Assembly (NCBI GenBank): GCA_002391185.1
Contig: DGRY01000179.1
Span: 1-38,912 of the forward strand
Source of the DNA: Prevotella sp. UBA4376
Lineage (GTDB): Bacteria; Bacteroidota; Bacteroidia; Bacteroidales; Bacteroidaceae
Direction: 5' to 3'
DNA: 38,912 nt
Numbering within the stretch: the first letter of the stretch is position 1; each line of letters opens with the position of its first letter. The translations under genes were made by a program, and so were the position numbers. This document shows positions 37,577 through 38,912 of this stretch, in pieces. The notes below the pieces were generated by a model. That model saw only the letters and a program-made list of their open reading frames with translations. It was not told the origin of the DNA and searched no databases.

Positions 37577-38912
37577 ATGGATAAAAACAATATTATTGGT
37601 TTTGTGCTTATTGCTGCCGTTTTGGTTGGTTTTAGTATCTATAACAGACCATCAGCAGAGGAGCAACGTGCACAGTTTGTACAGGATTCTATTGCCAATG
37701 CCAAGCAGGAACAGGCAAAGAAGGCTGCCGAGTTTACCAACAAACAGAAAGAGGCTGCAATAGCTAAGGCTGACAGCGATACTACTGCTTTGTTCTATGC
37801 TGCAAAGCAGGGTAAGGCACAGAATATTATTTTGAAGAATAGTAAGCTTGAGCTTACTTTCAGTACCAAGGGCGCAAGCGTAACAAAAGCATACATCAAG
37901 AATGCTAAGGGCGCAAAGCGTTATGTCGGTCATAACATTGCCGACAAAACAGGCAATAGTGACGACCTTGGTGGTGTTACACTCTTTGAAGGAAATGACC
38001 AGTCTTTGAGCTACGTCATGGAAGCTAAGGAGATGAACATCAACACAGCCGACCTTTTCTTCACTCCATCAGCAGTTACAGATTCAACCGTTACTTTCAC
38101 AGCTCAGGCTGGCGAAGGCAAAGCACTTGAGCTAAGCTACAAACTTGGCAAAGACTATATGCTGCACATGAACCTCAAGGTTAATGGCATGGCTGGTCTC
38201 TTCGGTGCTAATGGTACAAAACTTTGTGTTAACTGGCAAGAGAAAGCCAAGCAGCAGGAACGTGGTTTTACATTTGAAAACCGCTATGCACGCCTTGATT
38301 GGAAAGAAACAGAAGGTGGTACTGATTACCTAAGCGAGGCTTCAAACAAACAGGAAACAACAGAAGAACAGATCGATTGGATTGCTTTCAAAAACCAGTT
38401 CTTCTCTGCTGTGATGATTTCAAAAGATGGCTTTGATAAGGGCGGTGAACTTGCAAGTAGTGTTTTCGACAAGAAAGAACAGGAAGGTAAGGCTGTTCGT
38501 TACTTGAAAGATTTCAAGGCAAATATGAAGACAGCCTTTGACCCAACAGGTGCTAAGGCTTCTGAATTTGAATTCTACTATGGTCCTAATGATTTCTATG
38601 TACTTCAAGACATTGAAAAACAGAGTACTTTCAACAAAGAGCTTGACATGGAGCACATTGTATATCTTGGTTGGCCATTGTTCCGTTATATCAACCGCTG
38701 GTTCACCTTGCCTGTGTTCACATGGCTCACCGACTGGGGCTTTGCAATGGGTATCGTGCTCATTCTTATCACCTTGTTGCTGAAGTTCATCACCTACCCT
38801 ATGGTGAAGAAGAGCTATATGAGTTCTGCAAAGATGCGTGTGTTGAAACCAAAATTGGATGAAGCAACAAAGCAGTTTAACAAGCCAGAAGACCAGATGC
38901 AGAAGCAGCAGG
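37577..38912 (+). CDS. yidC: Membrane protein insertase YidC (partial, cut by window end)
   Basis: The frame from ATG 37577 stays open to the window end (445 codons seen). YidC inserts and folds inner-membrane proteins, alone or with SecYEG. The first transmembrane segment is at residues 5-21 (IIGFVLIAAVLVGFSIY), followed by an Ala/Lys/Gln-rich linker, the large periplasmic beta domain (about 85-350), and the second membrane segment (about 388-406) leading into ITYPMVKKSYMSSAKM and LKPKL, the conserved start of the insertase core. The remaining transmembrane helices lie beyond the window. Location after pyrG fits what I know of related genomes. Confidence 0.93.
   Translation, partial: MDKNNIIGFVLIAAVLVGFSIYNRPSAEEQRAQFVQDSIANAKQEQAKKAAEFTNKQKEAAIAKADSDTTALFYAAKQGKAQNIILKNSKLELTFSTKGASVTKAYIKNAKGAKRYVGHNIADKTGNSDDLGGVTLFEGNDQSLSYVMEAKEMNINTADLFFTPSAVTDSTVTFTAQAGEGKALELSYKLGKDYMLHMNLKVNGMAGLFGANGTKLCVNWQEKAKQQERGFTFENRYARLDWKETEGGTDYLSEASNKQETTEEQIDWIAFKNQFFSAVMISKDGFDKGGELASSVFDKKEQEGKAVRYLKDFKANMKTAFDPTGAKASEFEFYYGPNDFYVLQDIEKQSTFNKELDMEHIVYLGWPLFRYINRWFTLPVFTWLTDWGFAMGIVLILITLLLKFITYPMVKKSYMSSAKMRVLKPKLDEATKQFNKPEDQMQKQQ

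Overview
The window looks like chromosomal DNA of a Bacteroidales bacterium, most likely Prevotellaceae. The evidence is an AT-rich composition, TAnnTTTG-type promoter -7 boxes, a run of fimbrillin-type lipoproteins, a C-terminal sorting domain typical of the type IX secretion system (T9SS), DUF3575 and DUF3078 proteins, and pyrG next to yidC. No rRNA, tRNA, CRISPR array, transposase or phage gene was seen.

Region 1 (1-2530) is regulatory. A strong promoter match (37-67) points into a zone with no sizeable gene. That zone holds a degenerate array of 11-bp repeats (151-337). It is followed by a membrane-anchored TPR/AraC-type regulator (560-2221) and a 309-bp intergenic region. The intergenic region carries four GACAAAATT-like words, two of them exactly 21 bp apart, plus inverted repeats and a -7 box.

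Region 2 (2531-32635) reads as one 30-kb rightward operon with gaps of 0 to 25 nt or slight overlap. It encodes a DUF3575/OmpA-like outer-membrane protein, then five consecutive lipoproteins: a fimbrillin, a FimB/Mfa2-type anchor, a second fimbrillin, a FimA/Mfa-type subunit and a further fimbrillin-like protein. Two giant secreted proteins follow (4094 and 3067 aa), built largely of about 70 (V/I/L)(Y/F)GGG motifs. The first giant ends in a T9SS type A sorting domain; the second does not, and its last codons form part of an intrinsic terminator. My reading is a surface organelle in which Mfa/FimA-like fimbriae are co-produced with giant beta-rich adhesins, under control of the upstream AraC-type regulator. 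The assignment of individual fimbrial roles is inference.

Region 3 (32700-38912) is housekeeping. It holds a small coiled-coil gene, a FAD-dependent oxidoreductase of the phytoene desaturase/retinol saturase type, a convergent DUF3078 outer-membrane protein, then divergently CTP synthase (pyrG) and the membrane insertase yidC, which is cut by the window end. The pyrG-yidC gap contains two overlapping, mutually exclusive hairpins.
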